Assembly (NCBI GenBank): GCA_039881045.1
Contig: JAYWVB010000002.1
Location: forward strand, 1,054,001-1,118,000
DNA: 64,000 nucleotides
Direction of reading: 5' to 3'
Origin: Chaetomium olivaceum
Taxonomy: Eukaryota; Ascomycota; Sordariomycetes; Sordariales; Chaetomiaceae
This document shows positions 10,162-22,268 of this stretch, piece by piece. The position numbers and the translations under genes are program-made. How positions within the stretch are numbered: position 1 is the first letter of the stretch; every line of letters starts with the position of its first letter. The notes beneath the pieces are model-generated. The model did no database searches, was not told the DNA's origin, and saw only the letters and a program-made list of their open reading frames with translations.

Positions 10162-12298
10162 TCACGAGCTGCAGCTACACTGCATCGCCCTCTCGGTCTT
10201 GGGCACATCGCCCGTCCACCGCTCCTCCTCCTCCTTGTCACCTTCATATACCACGCCATCAAACTCCCTCCCGGCCCAACTATCCTCGAACGGATACAGC
10301 GCCATGTGCATGGCCCTCTTCAACACATCCCTCTCCCCACCCTTCTCCACACGCCGGATCACCTCGTCCAGAATCCAGCCGCGCGGCACAAAGTTGGGAT
10401 TGACCTTCTTCATGGCCGCCATGCGCTCAGCGTCGGCCCTGTCAGACACAGCCCCGCTGCCGTTCCGGTTCCCATCCACACCACCAGCACCAGCACCAGC
10501 ACCATCACTAGCAGCGGCACCGGCACTGGCACCGGAGCTAGCTGGGGTGCTCGACCCCCAATCCTCAATGGTGCCCCAGTCCTGCACCACCCGCTCGCGC
10601 CACACCGCCAACCAGTCCGCCACGCGCTGCCGGCCCGCCTTCGCATCGCCGCCGCCGCCGCCGTCGTCGCGATCAAAGAAACGGCCTGCGTGCTCGAGCC
10701 GTGATTCCGGGGTGCCGAGCGCTGAGATGGGCAGGCTGGATAGGCGCCGGAAGAAGAGCGGGAAGTCGAGCTCGAGGGATTCGAGCGTGTCGAGGAGGGG
10801 CGTGAAGAGGGTGTCGAAGTCGGTGGGGAGGTGGGTTTTGAGGCCGAGGCGCAGCGTGAAGAGGCGTTTGTATTCGGCGAGGAAGACGGCTTTGTATTCG
10901 GCGCCGGCTTGGTTGATTAGCTTCTCGGCGAGGGTGATGATGGGAGGGGCGGTGGTTTCGGTGGGGCCCGTGGTGATCAGGGTGGCTTCGTCGACGCTGG
11001 GGCCTGAACCGAGGAGCTCGCCGAGAGCTTCGCCCAGGCGGACGAGGTTCCACCAGATTATGGTCGGCTGGTTGTGGTAGCTGTAGCGGAGGAGGTAGTC
11101 GTCGTGGTTCGGGGTGTATTTGGGGTCGAAGTTGTCCATGAAGGCGAACGGGCCGTAGTCCATGGACAGCCCGAAGATGGAGGTGTTGTCCGTGTTGAGC
11201 ACCCCGTTCATGAAGCCGTACGCTTGCCACTTGGCGACGGTGAGCGCGTTGCGCCGCACGATCTCGCGGTACAGCCGGGCGAAGCGGTTTTCTTCGGCCC
11301 CCGGTGGGCCTTGGATCGTGTCCCGGGGGATGCCGCGTTTTGGGACGGCGGTTTCGGACGGGTTGTCCGGGTCCTCGAGCCGGCCGGGCAGGTTCTCCCA
11401 CCCGCCGAAGACGTCTTCGGCTACGTAGGTGGCGAGGCGCCGGATGAGGCCCCGGTCGCCGCGCGCGCGGAGGAGGTCGAAGGTGCCGAAGCGCAACCAG
11501 CTCTCGGCGAAGCGGACCACGATGGCGCCCGGCTCGATACGCTCCCGCCTGACTTTGCTGTGGGGCAGCAAGCTGATGGCTAAGGCTCTCGTTGTAGGGA
11601 TCTTGAGGGCGTTAAGGGCTTCGCTGACGATGAACTCGCGGATGCTGCTGCGCAGGACGGCCTTCCCGTCGGCGAAACGGCTGTAGGGGGTCATGCCGGC
11701 GCCCTTGAGCTGCACCTCGTAGCGTATGCCCGAGCGGGGATTTGTCGACTCGAAGAGACTGATGGCTCGCCCGTCGCCGAGCTGGCCGGCCCAGTCGCCG
11801 AACTGGAATCCGCCGTAGCATTGCGCCCAGGGGTAACCCGGCCCCGAGAGGGTCTCCGGAGTCCCAACCTTGGATCCTGTTGCCGACTACCGTCTCCTTG
11901 AACTCCTCCGTCTCTGCCTCGGATTGCGCCAGCCCCAGGTCGCGCATGGCTGCTGGGGATACGGCGAGCAGCTCTGGCTCCTTCTGGGTCTCGGGGCGGA
12001 CCCATGTGAAGAGGGCATTGCGCACCTGGCGGGGGCCGAGGTCCTCGCGCGGTGCTTTATGGCTGTCGGCCGGGGTTGGGAAGAGCTGGTCTGCGGGGAG
12101 TGACGAGGTGAAGTGCCATGACTTGGGGAGCGCGGCGAGTGTGACGCCGTCGCCGTCTCCTTGTGTCGATGACGAGGAATTGTTGGGTGCGGCCATGGTG
12201 TTGAAGTTGTTGAAGGTGAATGCTGAATATGGCCGGCTCCAGGGGCCTCGGAATTGCTGGGCTACTGCTAGACAGCGAGCAGCGGGCTTAAAACGCAT
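10162..12298 (-). CDS. mitochondrial SelO-family protein adenylyltransferase (UPF0061/YdiU)
   Basis: Pseudokinase-fold enzyme that transfers AMP to Ser/Thr/Tyr of target proteins in mitochondria and is linked to redox stress. The Arg-rich N-terminus (MRFKPAARCLAVAQQFRG) is a likely mitochondrial presequence. The core follows: GYPWAQCYGGFQFGDWAGQL, QLKGAGMTPYSRFADGKAVL with the nucleotide-binding Lys, SSIREFIVSEALNALKIPTT, then GVLNTDNTSIFGLSMDYGPF with the metal-binding Asn and Asp. Later NPNFVPRGWILDEVI and a C-terminal CSCSS replace the selenocysteine motif of animal SELENOO. A Gly/Ala/Asp/Ser-rich insert lies about 100-150 residues from the end. The frame breaks near 11860, where one extra base splits GNRIQGWD from PETLSGPGYP. 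Without it the gene is 712 codons. The start is divergent from the reductase at 13117. Confidence 0.88.
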
Positions 12299-13116
12299 GA
12301 GGCTGTCTTGCTTAAATCAAGACTGCAATTGATAATGCCGAGGGTCCCGTCGCGGTGCAGATTCCGTTTCGGGCTCGCTCGGCTTGTAGCGGGCAGGTTC
12401 GATGAGGACGTGGAATATGTGGAAGGACCCTTGACTAAAACTGGTGAATACTCTTTTGTAGAGACCTTGGATAGCTATAAAATGATTCTAATGGGGTTCA
12501 TATGAAACCTAATGTAAGAGGCGGTTAGGCGCATCCATAAACGTCTAGTTTGGCCACCAGTGAGTGAGTGAGTGAGTGAGTAGTTTTGTAATCATATAAT
12601 CGCATCCACTGGACACAAAGGTCCGGGTGGCGTCCCGGGGAGATGGAACGGCCGGCGTGTCCTTCAGGGCGGGGTGGATCGGCATTGCGCCGTCAACACC
12701 CCCTGTCTAATGTACCGCCCCGTCCCGTTTCCGTGGCGATTTTTTGGTGACCCCACAGCACCTACCGAGGTACATACCTTATGTACACCTCATGTAAGGT
12801 ATTTCTTTTGGTGAACTGCAACTCTTGAACCTTCTTCATGGCGTCATAGATCGCACCATAGCACTTCATGCCGCTGGTGCGGGGCACTCGGCGCCGTATG
12901 CAGTCGAAATTGCGGGGTCTGGAGAATGAACCATTGGGGGTGTCTCGGCTTTCCGGATTAAGCTCGGTGCTAGTTGTTGTACCGTGACTGTGTAGGTAGA
13001 TGAGATGAAGTAAGTAGCAAACCGTCTGTGGGCAAGCGGATCGGGGATGTCTTCGCCAGCAGCTATTGTACAGTATTCTCCTTTCCACAAGTTGTTCAGT
13101 CGCCATATACGTCAAA
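12299..13116. promoter_or_regulatory. divergent intergenic region, SelO and aldo/keto reductase
   Basis: About 800 bases separate the two divergent start codons. A short GTGA tandem repeat (about five units) lies near 12562-12582. I see no clear binding sites. Confidence 0.4.
12562..12582. repeat. GTGA microsatellite
   Basis: Five tandem GTGA units, non-coding, in the shared upstream region of two divergent genes. Confidence 0.75.
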
Positions 13117-13664
13117 ATGAACTCGGACACGTCTACATTCCACGCCGATACCTCGGGAACTGCCCCGAAGCAGACCGAGTACATCCCCTTCCTGAAGCTG
13201 AACGACGGGAATGAGATCCCCATGGTGAGTAGCAAGAAAATACACCTCAGTACACGAAACACTTTGTTTACGCTGCCGGTCTAAGCTTGGCTACGGTCTC
13301 GGGACAGCCAGGTCTAAACGGGGCAACTCGGACAAACTCGACGAGGACATCATCAACGCGACCGTGACCGCCATCAAAAATGGCTACTACCACCTGGATT
13401 GCGCCGAGTGTATATCCCCCTACCCCCTCTCCCCAACGCACCCTCCTCTTACACACTACCCCCCACCTAGCCTACGGTAACGAAGCCGAGCTCGGCGCCG
13501 CCATCACCCGCTCCGGCGTCGACCGCTCCAAACTCTTCATCACCACCAAAACCTCCTGTCGCCCCGGCGAAACCATCGAAACCGCCTTCACCCGGTCCCT
13601 CGCCAAGCTCGGCGTCGACTACGTCGACCTCTACCTGATCCACAGCCCTTTCTGGGCCGTCCGC

Positions 13665-13708
<44 letters not shown>

Positions 13709-14240
13709 CCCAACCGACCTCCTCCAACAAAAATGGCTCGAGATGGAAGCCATCCGCGCCTCAGGCCGCGCCCGCTCCGTCGGCGTGTCCAACTACCTAC
13801 GCGAGCACCTCGAGATCACGCTCCAGACGCCCGGGGCAGCCGGGCCGCCGGCAGTGAACCAGATCGAGTACCACCCGTACCTGCAGCACGACCCGGAGGA
13901 CCTGCTGGCCTACCACCGCGAGAAGGGCATCGCGGTGCAGGCGTACTCGCCGCTGACGGCCGTGACCAAGGCCGCGCCGGGGCCCGTGGATGCCGTGTAC
14001 GAGCGGCTCGCGGGCAAGTATGGCGTTACGCCCGGGGAGGTGGCGCTTAGGTGGTGTCTGGATCAGGGCATCGTGGCGATCACCACAAGTTCGCGTGAGG
14101 AGCGGCTGAAGGGGTGGATGCAGAGGTTGCCGCTTTTTAAGCTGACGCCGAGGGAGGTGGAGGAGATTAAAGAGAGGGGGAGGGAGAAGCATTTTAGGGG
14201 GTTTTGGGGGAAGGAGTTTGCTGAGGATGATTGTCGTTGA
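13117..14240 (+). CDS. aldo/keto reductase
   Basis: NAD(P)H-dependent oxidoreductase of the AKR superfamily, acting on carbonyl substrates in the cytosol. Three exons: 13117-13224, 13286-13409 and 13471-14240. The catalytic tetrad can be read: Asp and Tyr in HLDCAESYGNE, Lys in LFITTKTS and His in DLYLIHSPFW. Further AKR blocks are SVGVSNYLREHLE, VNQIEYHPYL, GIAVQAYSPL and the cofactor-binding region GIVAITTSSREERL. The protein resembles the fungal xylose-reductase and diketogluconate-reductase-like groups; the substrate cannot be told. Directly after the catalytic His loop (HSPFWAVR) a run of about 15 Asn, coded by a pure AAC repeat at about 13665-13710, is inserted. The frame is intact. Confidence 0.9.
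13664..13710 (+). repeat. in-frame AAC microsatellite (poly-Asn)
   Basis: About 15 tandem AAC codons inside the aldo/keto reductase gene, just after the catalytic His. Length is a multiple of three, so unit changes keep the frame. Confidence 0.9.
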
Positions 14241-14327
14241 GTCTGGTTGGCGTGGGGGTGGGGATAGGGGTAAGGGGTCGGCGTCAACACCTAGGTTTAT
14301 CAACCTCACTTTCTCTCTGGAACTATC

Positions 14328-14446
14328 ACATACGACCATATGTGGTAGAGAATTCGGGATCCCGTCCGCTCTCCCCTCGACAAGCTACCAACAGCCAAAC
14401 TAGTACTCAGGTCGGTGACGACTGGGGAATCCTTGGTGTTGTATGT
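14328..14446 (+). rRNA. 5S ribosomal RNA, divergent type
   Basis: A 119-base sequence begins ACATACGACCATA and ends GGTGTTGTATGT, the fungal 5S ends that form helix I, and carries the conserved core CGGGATCCCGTCCGCTCTCC. It differs from the next copy at many sites in helices II, III and V. Helix II is nevertheless kept: TGTGGTAG can pair with CTACCAACA. A run of five T just after the 3' end is a Pol III terminator. It may be a functional variant type, as known for the dispersed 5S genes of Neurospora, or a relic. Confidence 0.8.
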
Positions 14447-14510
14447 ATTTTTGTCGCTATAAGTCTCCTGGAACCCACCTTTATAAACAACACGAACTCA
14501 TTCGATTGTT

Positions 14511-14629
14511 ACATACGACCATACCTACTTGGAAATACGGGATCCCGTCCGCTCTCCCCTCGTCAAACAAGTAAGGGCCGGACTAGTAGTTGGGTCGGTG
14601 ACGACCAGCGAATCCCCGGTGTTGTATGT
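14511..14629 (+). rRNA. 5S ribosomal RNA
   Basis: A 119-base sequence with the full fungal 5S pattern: ACATACGACCATACC at the start, CGGGATCCCGTCCGCTCTCC, AGTAAGGGCCGGACTAGTAG and CCCCGGTGTTGTATGT at the end. Helix II pairs CCTACTTG with CAAGTAAGG. The element TTATAAAC lies about 30 bases upstream, as in Neurospora 5S genes, and a T-run follows. This copy is closest to the usual consensus. Confidence 0.93.
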
Positions 14630-14825
14630 TTTTGGTGTTTTGGCTTTTGTCTCCTCCTCGTCGGGGATTTGGGATAGATGGTGATAGGCGCCAACTACCT
14701 TTTTCCATTTTTCTTCTTTGTTTCTTTCTTTTTTGCAAATCATGCTCAAGAACTGAATACAGGGGTTGCTAAAATCCAGACGTGCGTTGTCTTTCCTACT
14801 GAAGGCCTGTAATCCTGTGTGCCAC

Positions 14826-16130
14826 TCACAGCTCATCATCTGATTCGGTCTCGCTGCCCTCGGCCGGTGGCGGGCGTAGCAGCCTTAGCCTTCCTAACTG
14901 GTTTCCGTGGGGGGTGTATAGCGACGTCCTTGCCTTTCCCTACTGCCTTGCTAGTAGCTGCCGCGCGAGGTTTAGCCGCCGGCTTTCGTTGCTGGCGAGG
15001 CTTGGGTGGCGGAGACGGCGCCGGTGGAGCTTCTTCCTCGTCCGCCTCGCTCCCGGTTTCCGTTGCTTCGCCATCGGTGGTCTCACGGTCCTCAGACTCG
15101 GGGCTCTCCTTTATGGATTGCCGTGGTGATGGCCCCTCGGAGTCCACATCCATCTTGTCGGCGCCAGCGCTGGTCGTCACCTTTTCGAAGCCGTCATCCG
15201 AGTCAGATGAGGACCCCCCACCAGAAGCATCTTCAAGCGCCTTGCGCTTTGCACGCCGGGACTCGGTGGGTTTGCGGTCTCCTGTCGTGCTAGACCGTGT
15301 GGCTTGAGAGGCGCGTACCGCTTCAAGCTTTGACGGGTCGACCTGGGCGGTGCTAAGAAGGCGTTGTTGCTCACGGATCTTGACCTTCTTCTCGTTGAGC
15401 AGCCCGCAAAACTTCTCCAGCATCTCAGCCTCCCGAGCTTTCTTGGACTCCGTGAGCTCATCCAACTGATTCCTCAGCTCGGTGATGCGGGTTTCGAGCT
15501 CGGCTACTTTGGCCTTCTCGGCGACTGCTGTCTGGTGAAATTTCTCCCTCTCCACCGCTGCACCACTACACCAGTCAAACAGTTGGATGGCTTCATCTTC
15601 CTTGTGGTTCAGTGTCAAGGCGCCAAGGCGTTGCTACAACAGAATATTAGCTTCGCAACCGGTGTTTCGGTCGTGTAAGGCTTACATTGATGCCAGCAAC
15701 CCGCCGCCTAATAGTGATGGTGATCGACTTGCCCACATTGGCTTCCGCACCGGCCTCAATTCCCTCAATCGGCTCAGCCCCGAGAAGGAGAGCCTTCAGG
15801 ATGCTCTCCCATTCCTCTGACGAACAGGAGCTACTACCAGCTCTCAGCTCACCAATCCGGTCGTGCCTTACTGTGGTGCATGGATCAGCTTGGGTAAACA
15901 GCCAAGGCAGCGGCTTAATGCATAAGCAGCACGGGATGTGCTAGCCTGGAAGGCCCTCCTGACCGGACAGAGGGAAACAGGAACTCACATTTGACCACAT
16001 AGGGTTCCTCGCCCTCGGTGGCGACAAACTTGATGTTCAGTGGCTTGGATCCCGAGGGTGTCACCTCGCCCAGCACAAAGGCGCCTTCCTCGTCGGTCCG
16101 AGGGACGCGTATGATGTGAGAGGACACCAT
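14826..16130 (-). CDS. XRCC4/Lif1-like non-homologous end-joining protein
   Basis: Scaffold for DNA ligase IV in double-strand break repair. Three exons: 15989-16130, 15686-15870 and 14836-15633 (375 codons to the in-frame TGA at 14836). The N-terminal head domain reads MVSSHIIRVPRTDEEGAFVL, then VVKLRHDRIGELRAG and SSEEWESILKALLLG, TITIRRRVAGINQRLGALTL. A long coiled coil follows (AVAEKAKVAELETRITELRN and on), the stalk that binds ligase IV. The tail is acidic and Lys/Pro-rich. In the annotated frame the protein ends GRGQRDRIR, but one base less in the GGCC at 14862-14865 would give an acidic ESDDEL ending at 14826, which fits the rest of the tail better. Overall likeness to XRCC4 rather than XLF rests on the long stalk. 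Confidence 0.75.
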
Positions 16131-18183
16131 GGTCTGCCTTGGTGGATGGATCGAATCCCGCAGCCAGGACGGGACGGAGATTGGTGGTCCGGCGGAGTCG
16201 ACTATTCCGTCGTTTGCAGCCGTGGTTGACGGATGCGGCGCCGCTGGTGTGAAACAAGCCGTGAGATTGAAGGAGATCGTTTCAATGCCCCGAAATGATC
16301 AACTCTGGATTCGTTTCACGGCTTTAATTCTTGTAGAGCGGCGCCAAACGGGAGGCTTGGTGGGGAAGGAGCAAATGTAGAAGGTGGGGGTGCGGGAGCT
16401 TAGAAGAGCGTTGTTTAGAAGCCAATGCAAAGCTTCTATTCTCGTTTCATCCGTTCTTTTGAGAATTATTTATGAAAGTTAGATCGGGAGTGAGGTCCTG
16501 GGTTTTGTGACGGGTTGAAAAATCGGGATGTATTGAGGTGTTGTTGAGATCCGACCTGCAAGCCGCAGGCAGCAAGTGGGCTCAACTCTAGGCAACCTCA
16601 AGACACAAGCACAGCAAAGACATGGAACACGCAAAATACTGTGTACCATCCCAACCTCGAAACTTTCAGCAATGGCTGCAGGCACCAACACTTTCGGGCT
16701 GGACGAAAATGGATAGTTTTCGCCACGAGCCCGGGAGTTGGCTCATCCCCAATTGTGGCGCCGCCGTGGTCCTGCCATATTATTGCGCTCGACAGATGTG
16801 CGAGAACTGACGTCGCGATCTACATGTGACACCAGGTCTGCTTTGATGCCGCTGGCTTGAGATTCCGTCAAGGCCCAACCTGGTGGGAGTCGACTTTGGA
16901 AGCGTTGAAAGGCACAAAAAGCTGGACTCGAAGTGCAGAAGCTTGAGTTATAGGAACCATGAAGGTCTTTTCACTTGATCTAGACTTTGTACTCAGTTTC
17001 TATTTACCCATTCCTTTCCTGCATCTTTTCTTCTTTCGTTGTTAAATGCCTTTTACACGAACTTAAGGTACTTTTCTTTTTCCTTTTGAAGTTCCTTTTT
17101 CTTTTGTGGCCAGAGGGTGGCAGGCTTAACCCGCGTGAATAGCCATGAAGCAATGTTCATGCTAAGGCAGGGGGGATAAACCGACCAAGGTGGGGAGGCG
17201 CGTCAGTTTTTCGCGTCATAAACGCGAATGCCCACCATCACCTTGCCATCAGGGCGGGACGAACCAGGTGGCTACAACGGCTGGGAACTGAGGTGACGCT
17301 GCACGAGCCAACTTTTGGGGTCATGGGGTGCGTGCATTCACGGAAGATGTGGTACCTGCATCAAATCGTTCCCTAGGAAACACGCGTGAAAACAATGATG
17401 GCAGGGTTTAGGCAAACATTTTTTTTTCTTAGTCAACTTCCATGTGTCGAAGTGTTTTATGATCAGCGAAGGGGCTTGCCAGAGAACCGGAACTGTGCCT
17501 GTCTCACGACTGTGTGTGAATATTCTGGGGAGAGTGGGGTCCTGGGGAAGCCGGCTTCGTTAGCCCGCCCAATAGTGGCTCCACCCTTGTCTCTCGGGTG
17601 TTGCTTGGCCCCCTTCGCCTGCTTTCTGCATCCCTCTCCCGACTTTTCCAGCCACAGACCTCGATTTGACCAGTCCCGCCATTTCAATTTCGCAAGCCAG
17701 GTTGGCGCCGCCCTCCTTCAGGACACACGACACGACACAAACCTCAGATATTACTGCATTCTTCCAATTATCCTTCCTGTCGACCCCTGAAGGACTTCGA
17801 TACTTCGAGCTCGCGCTATTCCGCTTTCCCGATCTCGACGCACAACTATCTGCACGGCACCCCTCAACTCCGCACGTTCGTCCCATCGGCCCGGCATCGC
17901 ATAATTGGGTAGAACTCGAACTTGCTTTGGAATCGCGCCTGTGAACCACACAATCCCAACCCAACCTTTGCGCGAACCGAATCGAACCGAATTGATCACT
18001 CAACTGTTAGCGATTGGTGGCTAAAGGCTCAGTGTTGTCGACTATGAATCCTCATCACTGACTACCACGCCCTGCGCTATACGTTGCAGTGTGTTCCGGC
18101 ACACTCGCTGCATCGCTGCGACCAAGGAGCCGCCAATTCTATCACTCGCGCATTAAGCCCACATTTTTCTTGCAGCATCAACC
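16131..18183. promoter_or_regulatory. divergent intergenic region, XRCC4-like and Byr4
   Basis: Two kilobases between divergent starts with no supported gene. Pyrimidine-rich sequence near 17030-17110 and 17580-17900 suggests promoter and leader of the Byr4 gene. Confidence 0.4.
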
Positions 18184-21100
18184 ATGGACTCTTCGACATT
18201 GCGACTGAAGGCACGGCCGCCAGTGGAGGATCAGATTGAAAACTGGGACGATGAAGACTTTCTCATTGACGGGGAGGATATCGCTTTTCCCTCCATTTCG
18301 AACTCGGTCAACATTTCATCCAACCGCCGCGATTCGGCATCCTCGTTCCGATCCGACTTCGAATCTGTGCATGGGGAGGAGGAGAAGCAGGTTCATTTGC
18401 CAGACAATGACGAGAAGTCGACTCTCGATGCTATCGCTGCGGCCGCAAAGGCTGGCATCCCGCTCCCCAAAAACGTCCCGCCCTCGGCTCTCATGGGAGG
18501 CACCATCAAGCGGCTTGGCGGCAGGAAGATCAAAAAGATAATCCAAGAAGATTGGGTGGATGACCTTGAGTTTCCTGATGCTGGACAGGTGTTAAAAATC
18601 AAGTCCCGGGATAACGCTCATTTTCCGGAAGTCCTACGCCAGGTCAGCAACTCGGCCCAGCCGAGCCCATCAAAGCCGCCAAGGGAGTTCCCCATGACGA
18701 CGCAGGAGGAGCCAAAGGACACGAAATCGACCTCATCAAGCTTTATTGACCTGGAGAAGTTCCGAGACGCCGATGACGATGACGATTTTTTCGGGGATGG
18801 CGGCGACACAATCAAGGTGTCCAAGAGACGTGAGGCGCCGAAGCCTCTGTCTTTAATCACACCCCGACTCCTCAGAAGCCCACCGGGGATATCTTCGGTG
18901 GTGACGACGACTTTGAGGATGATTTCGAGCTCCCGGAGGATGGGAAGCTGAAACTTTCATCCAAGCGGGAGATACCGAAGACCCCGACCCTCACCAACAT
19001 TCTAGAGGACCTCGACTGGGCCGAAGGCAGCCTCGGGACCAGATTTGGCGGCACTCGACGAGATGCCCAGTCTACCCGCAGCTCCTCTGTCTCTGCTTTT
19101 AGTCCTAGTATCGCAAGCTCGATCATGGAAAGCGAGGACGAGGCATTCGATGGCTTGATCATTCCAAACGGGCCACTTGATTTCGGAGAGCGCTTGAAAC
19201 GCCGTCGCAAGAGCCGCTCTCCCGCGCGGATTGCAGAAGAAACCATTCAGGAGGAACCTGCCAGAGAGGAACCCATTAGACGGAGATCCGACAAGGATGA
19301 CAAGGAAGACTTCCTCAGCGGCCTCGATATCGGCGATGGGGAAGTTTTCGACTCGAGGAAGTTGACGCTTAACCGTAACATTCAGGTCAAAGCCACCAGA
19401 CCCACCAGCCCTTCACGACCCAAAGCATCGGTTGCGCTCAAGTTCACCAACAAACCTGTCACTGCATCCAGGCTCCCCCGGCCTATGGGGCCTATGGGGC
19501 CGATGGTCAGCCACGAGCGATCGCACACACAATCCTCGTTAGAACCTGTTTCCGAAAGCGGCGGCCCAATTCAGCGCGCCCACTCGAGGCGCTCTTTGCA
19601 TTCGGCACAATCTTCTGTGACCAGCCTCGGCAGCGCTACAACCCTATCAACACCCTCATCTGCGCAAACCTTAACGCCAACAACGCCGCGAAGGAGGGAA
19701 CTTGGCCAAAGGACATCGCAGGTGTCGCTGAGGACCGAGCCAACCACCACAAACTCGCAACTGCTCCGCTTGAAGCGATCGTTGCCCGCGATGCGCGCGA
19801 CGCAGTCCCCTGCGAGGCCCCCGCCCACTCGCGGATACGAGCGACCGCCCTCGCGAACTGAACAAACAAGCCGCGGCCCGCCCACACTACGGCCCAAAAC
19901 TCCCGTTGAGCGCATGCGGACTTCCGAAAGCGCCGCTGCATTGGCCCGCAAGGCCCCCGTGCCATTCCTACCCGCCGGCGCGTCGGCACATCAGTCATAT
20001 AATGTCAACGCAAAGACCCGGTCGTTTCGTCGTCACGATTCGGAGACAAGTATTGAGTATCGACCCAACTCTAGGGCAGTTTCTCGGTCGACGATACGGT
20101 CGCCTAGTCCGCGCCTATTCCGCTCGGCAGAGAAGGCTACCGCAGAAGGTGCCTGGGGCAGGCTCAGCATGCCTAGACGGGCGCGGAACTTTGGCGACGG
20201 CCATGAGCTGGATGCTTTTGATGATTTGCCCACCTCGACCAACGCAGAATCCAAGTTCCTAAAGCAGCCACTCAGTGCAAAGTCCCAGACGAAGACCAGA
20301 GGGTATCAGAGTATTCTTCCGGACCGCAATGTCACCCCATCCCCTCGCGCTCCGTACTCTTCGCGCGTCGATAACGTGCCGAGTTTCGCTCGCGATACTG
20401 CCGCAAGCCGGAATGCACGGGAGGCGAGCCTCGCGCAGCGCAACCCAACGGGCATGATTGCACCGCTCACCACTCAGCGTATTGCGCAGCTCTCGGTCAA
20501 GAACAATTACAATGCCCAGCCACAGTTTGGGCTACCGACAGCCAAGGGCAGGAAATTACGGCGCTCGCCACAATCTAAACCGCACCTGATATCGAATCTC
20601 AATCCGCCAAAAGACCCAAAGAGTGCGTTCATCCTATTATCCCCTATAGCGTAGCCCTGCTAACACGTTGTAGTGGTCAAGGGCATGTGGTATAACCCGG
20701 AGACTTTCCAATGGGAGGGTAATGACAACGCGCTTAGTGCGTTTGAGGTCCCGAACTCGTCTCCCTCTATCACCTCGGTGCCCCAGCCAGTAGTCCGCGA
20801 GCGGGAGACTGCCACGCCGCGTCCGGCCTTGATCACCAACATCGGTGCCACCAAAGGCGTGCAGGTGGTCGGCGGCATGGTGTTTGACCCGCAGAACATG
20901 TGCTGGCTAAAGCTGGCCCCACAGAGCAAATCAGAAAAGAGCGACACGCTCGACGGGTTCAACGCCTTCGACGACGACGAGGACGTGTTCAGGGATATTC
21001 CCGACCTTGAGGAGCGCACCATGGCGTCCAGCGACGGGGGCGGTAACCCGCGCGTCAGCGATGTGAATCACGAATGGCCGGTGGGCGAGGAGTTTGACGT

Positions 21101-21236
21101 CGGGCCCGAGTTTGTGCGCCGGCAGCGCGAGGAAGAAGACCGGTGGAGGAAGAAGTGCCATCTCTGGATCAACAACCAGGGTGACCGCGGCGACGCCTGG
21201 AAGTGGGCCATTCGCGACATTGTGAGCGATAATTAA
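18184..21236 (+). CDS. byr4: Byr4/Bfa1-type GTPase-activating scaffold, frame-broken
   Basis: Partner of Cdc16/Bub2 in the two-part GAP that holds the Spg1/Tem1 GTPase off at spindle pole bodies, so it controls septation or mitotic exit. The N-terminus shows NWDDEDFLIDGEDI, followed by a Lys-rich region (RLGGRKIKKIIQEDWVDDLE). The middle is disordered and rich in Ser, Arg and Pro. The C-terminus has the typical WYNPETFQWEGND block, VFDPQNMCWLKL, and ends in a charged helical region. One intron at 20623-20673 is clear: AAG A joins TG GTC. The frame breaks near 18844-18845, where one C seems lost (EAPKP then SVFNHTPTPQKP). With it restored the exons sum to 1001 codons. In the current frame translation would stop at 18951. 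Confidence 0.85.
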
Positions 21237-22268
21237 GGTGTCGGTGGTTCAAGGAGAGACCGGGGGATTGTATACCAAAGGCGCCAAGCTGCCATTAGGA
21301 GGGGGGAGGCATCACGGCTTGGGGTTTCAACAGCAACATCACGACATCCATGTTTTACGACTCGGGACGAACTGGCCTGCGTGGCCGGACCTACATACGA
21401 CGGTGTTTTATTATGGCTGGATTGCCTGGCCTGAACAAGGACTTCGGGATTTTCCCGAGTGTTTGCAGAATCAGAGCATCGGGGGCGGTTCGGTTTGTTT
21501 TTTCTATTTGGCCACCTTGCCGCGACTACAGCAGCACGACAAGCAAGGCTTGGCCGAGGAGTCGGCGGGAATGAGACATGATGAATGACGACTTTAGATG
21601 ATAGATGAGTAACGACAGATAGAATGGTCAAGGTAGTCCTGACCATGCTCGGCTTCGGAATAGCTTGCTTAATCTAATATGCTTCTGTTCTCCTCTCTAT
21701 TTGTGTTTACTGTGGTCTTCGACATTCTCGGCTAGCCGGTGACTGATAAAGGCTGGTCCTGAGAGTGCATGCGGGGAGTCATCCTGGGTATGTATTGTTT
21801 CAGACGGGGACGTTGGCTGGTGTTTTGATATTGGAGGTCCTATGTTGAATCTTCAAGTATCAATGAAGACGAAGAAGGCATTCGGAGATCCTGACGACCA
21901 CCATCGGATCAGCATATCAAAGGTGAAGTCGCGGGTAGATGAAACATAAAATATTTCGTTTACAGACTAGAATAGCATGATCTAATATACTCAGGGACAA
22001 ATAGCTCAAATGATTCTCTAGGCCCGTTGATTGAGTATTGGTCAACGTGATGAACAAGGCTGGTGTTTGTTGCTCTTCATGGCGCACGCGATAAGATAAG
22101 CGCACCCCACCCCCACCACTACGACACCGAGCGAGTTCCGCCTCACCTCCAACTTGGCATCACGACCAAGCTGAGGACCGACCGACTTCATAGCTGTCTC
22201 TTTCTTGTTCCGCAAACGCCACCCCAGAGCGACAACCACAAAAAAGCAACAAGAAAACAACCGCAAAA
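21237..22268. other. intergenic region
   Basis: 3' UTR of byr4 and promoter of the Get5-like gene. No supported gene; open frames here show no family pattern. Confidence 0.4.

Noticed and set aside
10148..11080. 310-codon open frame on the plus strand
   Set aside because: Antisense shadow of the SelO gene, low complexity and Ser/Arg-rich.
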